This document shows positions 8,105 through 10,000 of a stretch of DNA of 10,000 bases, piece after piece (the first letter of the stretch is position 1; each line of letters opens with the position of its first letter). The position numbers and the translations under genes were made by a program. The notes under the pieces are model-generated. The model ran no database searches and had not been told where the DNA came from. It worked only from the letters and a program-made list of their open reading frames with translations. This DNA is from Cristatella mucedo (taxonomy: Eukaryota; Bryozoa; Phylactolaemata; Cristatellidae): the NCBI GenBank assembly GCA_009760855.2, contig WPIO01000011.1, positions 3,760,001-3,770,000 on the forward strand, given 5' to 3'.

Positions 8105-8231
8105 CCTCTGCCCAAAGGCCAGGGAGTTGCTACAGGCGTTTGGCAGCCAGAGCATAAAGTGGATCAAGTATCGCGAGACGTGGGCGTTCGTCGGCGAGCG
8201 AGGCCTCGCCAGTCCTCAGAGCCCCGAGAAG
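8105..8231 (+). CDS. FAM3/ILEI domain 1, exon 5 of 6 (GSQSI / ETWAFVG segment)
   Basis: Acceptor CTGCTTGCAG (AG at 8103-8104), donor GTAGGC at 8232. Entered in phase 2, left in phase 0 (1 nt + 42 codons). The peptide has LCPKARELLQAFGSQSI, then YRETWAFVGERG. TWAFVG is identical to the human POMGNT1 stem motif and close to NWVFCG/GG-K-G of FAM3 proteins; FGS-x-S-I matches the preceding LGS-x-x-I turn. This is the strongest single match in the window. The cysteine in LCPKA is not one of the usual FAM3 cysteines. Confidence 0.92.
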
Positions 8232-8303
8232 GTAGGCAGCGCACCGCTGCTGCCGGACGGCGTGGCAGCCGCTGCAGTGAACATGGGCTGGCTGCACTTG
8301 GCC

Positions 8304-8323
8304 GGGGGGGGGGAGGGAGGGGG
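8304..8323 (+). repeat. G-quadruplex motif 1
   Basis: A run of ten G, then AGGGAGGGGG. At least four G-runs of three or more with loops of one base on the coding strand. Confidence 0.85.
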
Positions 8324-8413
8324 TTACTCTGGTGCTTCGACGCGTAGTGCTTCCACCGTCGTGTCATGACCTCGGCTGGTGCAGAGCTGGCTGCACAACA
8401 TGGCAGCGGCATC

Positions 8414-8453
8414 GCTGCAGTAGCACGACACGGCCGTGTCGTGCTACTGCAGC
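8414..8453. repeat. Perfect 40-bp palindrome
   Basis: Left arm GCTGCAGTAGCACGACACGG and its exact reverse complement follow each other without spacer (centre between 8433 and 8434). Pairing stops at 8413/8454. It could extrude as a cruciform in DNA or form a 20-bp hairpin in the pre-mRNA. Confidence 0.98.
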
Positions 8454-8477
8454 ACACGCTGCCCATTGTGTGGTGAT

Positions 8478-8496
8478 GGGTGGGCGGGTGGGCGGG
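8478..8496 (+). repeat. G-quadruplex motif 2, single-base loops
   Basis: GGGTGGGCGGGTGGGCGGG: five GGG runs separated by single T or C. Motifs with one-base loops are known to form very stable quadruplexes. Confidence 0.92.
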
Positions 8497-8572
8497 CGGA
8501 CTACAGACCCGATCCCGCTGCCGCCTGAGCTTTAAATGCGGCGCGAGCTTTGAGCGCCGCTTTGCTTTCCAG

Positions 8573-8642
8573 CACACGCAGAGGCAAAATAAGATGGAGT
8601 TTGCCGCCAGGAGCCAGCTAGAAGGCTGCATGAAGATACCGA
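8573..8642 (+). CDS. FAM3/ILEI domain 1, exon 6 of 6 (LEGC closing segment)
   Basis: Acceptor TTTGCTTTCCAG (AG at 8571-8572), donor GTGAGT at 8643. Entered in phase 0, left in phase 1 (23 codons + 1 nt). Peptide ends FAARSQLEGCMKIP. FAM3 proteins end their domain with a similar V/L-x-x-EGC, whose Cys pairs with one near the domain start. If the donor is not used, translation runs SE then stops at TAG 8648-8650, which would end the protein after one domain. The donor is favoured because it joins in frame to a second domain start at 9767. An acceptor nine bases later (8582) is also possible without frame change. Confidence 0.85.
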
Positions 8643-8749
8643 GTGAGTAGGCTGCAGTAGTAGCAGTAGTAGCAGGCTGTAGGCTGTCGCGAGCTTGCCG
8701 CGCGCGTCTGCTGCCGCTCGCCCGGGCTGAGGAGGCGAGGCTGGACGAG

Positions 8750-8788
8750 GAGGCAGGTGCAAGCCTGCTCCCTCCTTGCACCTGCCTC
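8750..8788. repeat. 14-bp perfect inverted repeat, 11-nt loop
   Basis: GAGGCAGGTGCAAG (8750-8763) and CTTGCACCTGCCTC (8775-8788) are exact reverse complements. Confidence 0.95.
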
Positions 8789-8810
8789 TCTCCCTGCCTG
8801 TCAGCGCCCA

Positions 8811-8860
8811 CGCTGCCACGCGCTCTCGCACTGTGCATGCAGCCGGCAAGCGTGGCAGCG
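8811..8860. repeat. 11-bp perfect inverted repeat, 28-nt loop
   Basis: CGCTGCCACGC (8811-8821) and GCGTGGCAGCG (8850-8860) are exact reverse complements. It lies 22 bp after the previous inverted repeat. Confidence 0.9.
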
Positions 8861-9331
8861 CGGGGACACGCGGCCGCGAGGCCTAGCTGTCAGCTTGCCG
8901 TTCGCTCGAAATGAGCTAATCGTCATTGCCCCGCACTGGTATGCCTCAATCGGCGGCAAGCGAGCTTGCGTAGCCGGACTGGATAGCAGTCTGCGCACTG
9001 GCCGGTTGTGCTTCGTGTACACGGCAATCCGGTGGCTTCGTGTTTGGCTGCATGCTACTGCTCTGCGATGGCTCGGCTGCAGCTGTTGCTGGCTGCCACC
9101 TGCTGTTGCTAGCACGCCGAGAGGGACAGCTGCCCTGAGAGAGAGGGGGAGCTACAGCTACAGGCAGGGAGTGCCTTGCTGAGCAAGAATGCTCATCAGA
9201 TAGCCTCCAGGCTGTGCAGAGTAGGAGGATCTCTGGTTGAGCAGTCGAGCGATGCTTGATTAGAGTGAGTTCCATTTTGCTCCGGGCAGGCAGGCCTGCT
9301 GTCTGCTCCCACTCGAGCTCTCTGCTCCTAC

Positions 9332-9419
9332 TCGTGTTGTCTGCTCCTGCTCCTGTTGTCTGCAGCCTGTCGTGTTGTCTGCTCCTGTTGCCCGTGGCCT
9401 GTCGTGTTGTCTGCTCCTG
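9332..9419. repeat. Minisatellite with TCGTGTTGTCTGCTCCTG core
   Basis: The 18-bp core occurs exactly at 9332, 9370 and 9402 (spacing 38 and 32 bp), with partial copies between (CCTGTTGTCTGC at about 9352). It lies about 60 bp before SINE copy 2. Confidence 0.85.
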
Positions 9420-9482
9420 GACCCGAAAGCCTTCAAGCGCCCTGGAGAGGCGCAGCACACGCATGCAGGCCCCCTCTTCCCG

Positions 9483-9639
9483 GCCGTGATAGCCCAAAGG
9501 TAAGGTGCTTGCTCTTCACGACCCGGGTCACGTGGGTTAGACAGCTGCAGTGGGCGATTCTGTATTGCCCACTGCAAGCGGTGGCGATAGCCGTTGAGGC
9601 TCTCCTGCCTCTTTATAAATGAAGGCTGTCAAACCAGCT
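9483..9639 (+). mobile_element. tRNA-derived SINE, copy 2 (about 157 bp)
   Basis: Aligns with copy 1 from GCCGT to the CCAGCT end: A-box-like TAGCCCAAAGGTAAGG at 9490-9505, TTGCTCTTCACGACC, GTGGGCGATTCTGTATTGCC, CTGCAAGCGGTGGCGATAGC and GAAGGCTGTCAAACCAGCT. The B box is decayed (GTGGGTTAGACAG instead of GGTTCGAATCC), so this copy is older or inactive. Same orientation as copy 1 and as the gene. No clear target-site duplication is seen. Confidence 0.85.
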
Positions 9640-9766
9640 AACCTTTGATTTCAACTTTGGGGCACGGTGCCCGCCTCTCCCACCCCCCATTACGGAAGCC
9701 CCCACACCCCGCTGTGCGGGCACGGGACTGCTCCGTGCTCTATGTCCGTCGCATTCTTCGTTGTAG

Positions 9767-9917
9767 TGTCGAACACTGTGCTACCCCTGAACGAAGACTT
9801 TGGCATGACTCTGGACGTGTGCGGAATGACCGGCTGCAATTACAACGATATATCGCTATTCGTGAACACCGGCCAGCAGATGTTCATCAAACCGACCGTG
9901 TGTGTGGCCGGTTACTA
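9767..9917 (+). CDS. FAM3/ILEI domain 2, first exon (partial domain; continues beyond window)
   Basis: Acceptor with a strong CT tract ending TTGTAG (AG at 9765-9766), donor GTGAGT at 9918. Entered in phase 1, left in phase 2 (2 nt + 49 codons + 2 nt), the same phases as the first exon of domain 1. The join with 8642 makes a Met codon (KIP-M-SNTVLPLNEDF). The peptide then has DVCGMTGCNYNDISLFVNTG and a strand ending KPTVCVAGY. Aligned to domain 1: C-x4-C against C-x3-C, then 21 against 22 residues to the third Cys in P-x-x-C-x-x-G, with NTG in place of KSG. If the donor is skipped, TAG at 9916-9918 ends the protein. The RGIN, FDTY and TWAFVG parts of this copy would lie past 10000. Confidence 0.72.
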
Positions 9918-10000
9918 GTGAGTAGCCAAATGAGGCGCCACCTGGCGTGGCACGTGTGCATCCGCCCAGGGAGAGAAAGGGGCGGCTGGGCGCTTGCTGT
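9918..10000 (+). other. Start of intron after the domain 2 exon
   Basis: Begins GTGAGTAG, the same eight bases as the intron at 8643. No feature is seen up to the window end. Confidence 0.6.

Larger units (their letters stand above)
8232..8572 (+). other. Intron of 341 bp with two G-quadruplex motifs, a perfect palindrome and a hairpin
   Basis: GTAGGC to TTGCTTTCCAG. Contains a G-rich run (8304-8323), a 40-bp palindrome (8414-8453), a five-run GGG motif with single-base loops (8478-8496), and a stem GCGGCGC/GCGCCGC (8538-8544, 8554-8560) just before the pyrimidine tract. No coding signal. Confidence 0.85.
8643..9766 (+). other. Intron of about 1.1 kb with inverted repeats, minisatellite and SINE
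   Basis: GTGAGT to TTCTTCGTTGTAG. Contains two inverted repeats (8750-8788; 8811-8860), Cys/Leu-rich TGC/CTG sequence, a TCGTGTTGTCTGCTCCTG minisatellite (9332-9419) and SINE copy 2 (9483-9639). Open frames on both strands here give low-complexity peptides with no recognisable domain. Confidence 0.75.

Noticed and set aside
8164-8838. A 224-codon minus-strand frame
   Set aside because: It lies antisense to two well supported FAM3 exons and the structured intron; Ser/Arg/Pro-rich with no recognisable domain.
8946-9497. A 183-codon minus-strand frame rich in Gln/Thr/Arg
   Set aside because: It translates the minisatellite (EQTT-type repeats) and has no domain.

Overview
This window looks like nuclear DNA from a eukaryote, most likely an invertebrate animal. 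The coding potential is cut into short exons bounded by GT and AG, and there is no operon-like gene packing. The introns are full of microsatellites ((AG)n, (CA)n, GGA, GACG, AT-rich) and hold two copies of a tRNA-derived SINE. The best recognised protein domain is the FAM3/ILEI (PANDER-like) fold, also found in the stem of the animal Golgi enzyme POMGNT1. The species cannot be named from this sequence.

I read one plus-strand gene running across the whole window, incomplete at both ends. In order: an exon for a signal anchor (219-365); a long intron of about 3.5 kb; a helical exon with a Ser/Thr-rich end (3894-4082); a Gln/Leu-rich, probably coiled-coil exon (about 4395-4518); a basic exon of unknown family (about 5638-5909); then six exons (6318-6429, 6830-6891, 7648-7707, 7931-8015, 8105-8231, 8573-8642) that splice into one complete FAM3/ILEI domain. 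Their total is 516 nt, exactly 172 codons, entered and left in phase 1. After an 1.1 kb intron, the exon at 9767-9917 begins what looks like a second copy of the domain. It has the same entry and exit phases as the first exon of domain 1, and the rest lies beyond the window.

The predicted product is a type II membrane protein, probably Golgi or cell surface, with a helical stem and at least two tandem FAM3/ILEI domains on the lumenal side. In POMGNT1 and FAM3 relatives this fold binds carbohydrate or acts as a secreted factor. No catalytic domain is visible here.

Between the exons: an (AG) tract of about 139 bp (657-795) in the first intron; a near-perfect 32-bp palindrome (3587-3618); a duplicated sequence block with (CA)n arrays around the coiled-coil exon (4115-4691); SINE copy 1 (5935-6097); an AT-rich block (6585-6670); an (AG)/purine tract (7015-7610); a short intron with two G-quadruplex motifs flanking a perfect 40-bp palindrome (8304-8496); and a last intron with two inverted repeats, a minisatellite and SINE copy 2 (9483-9639). 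No convincing minus-strand gene was seen.
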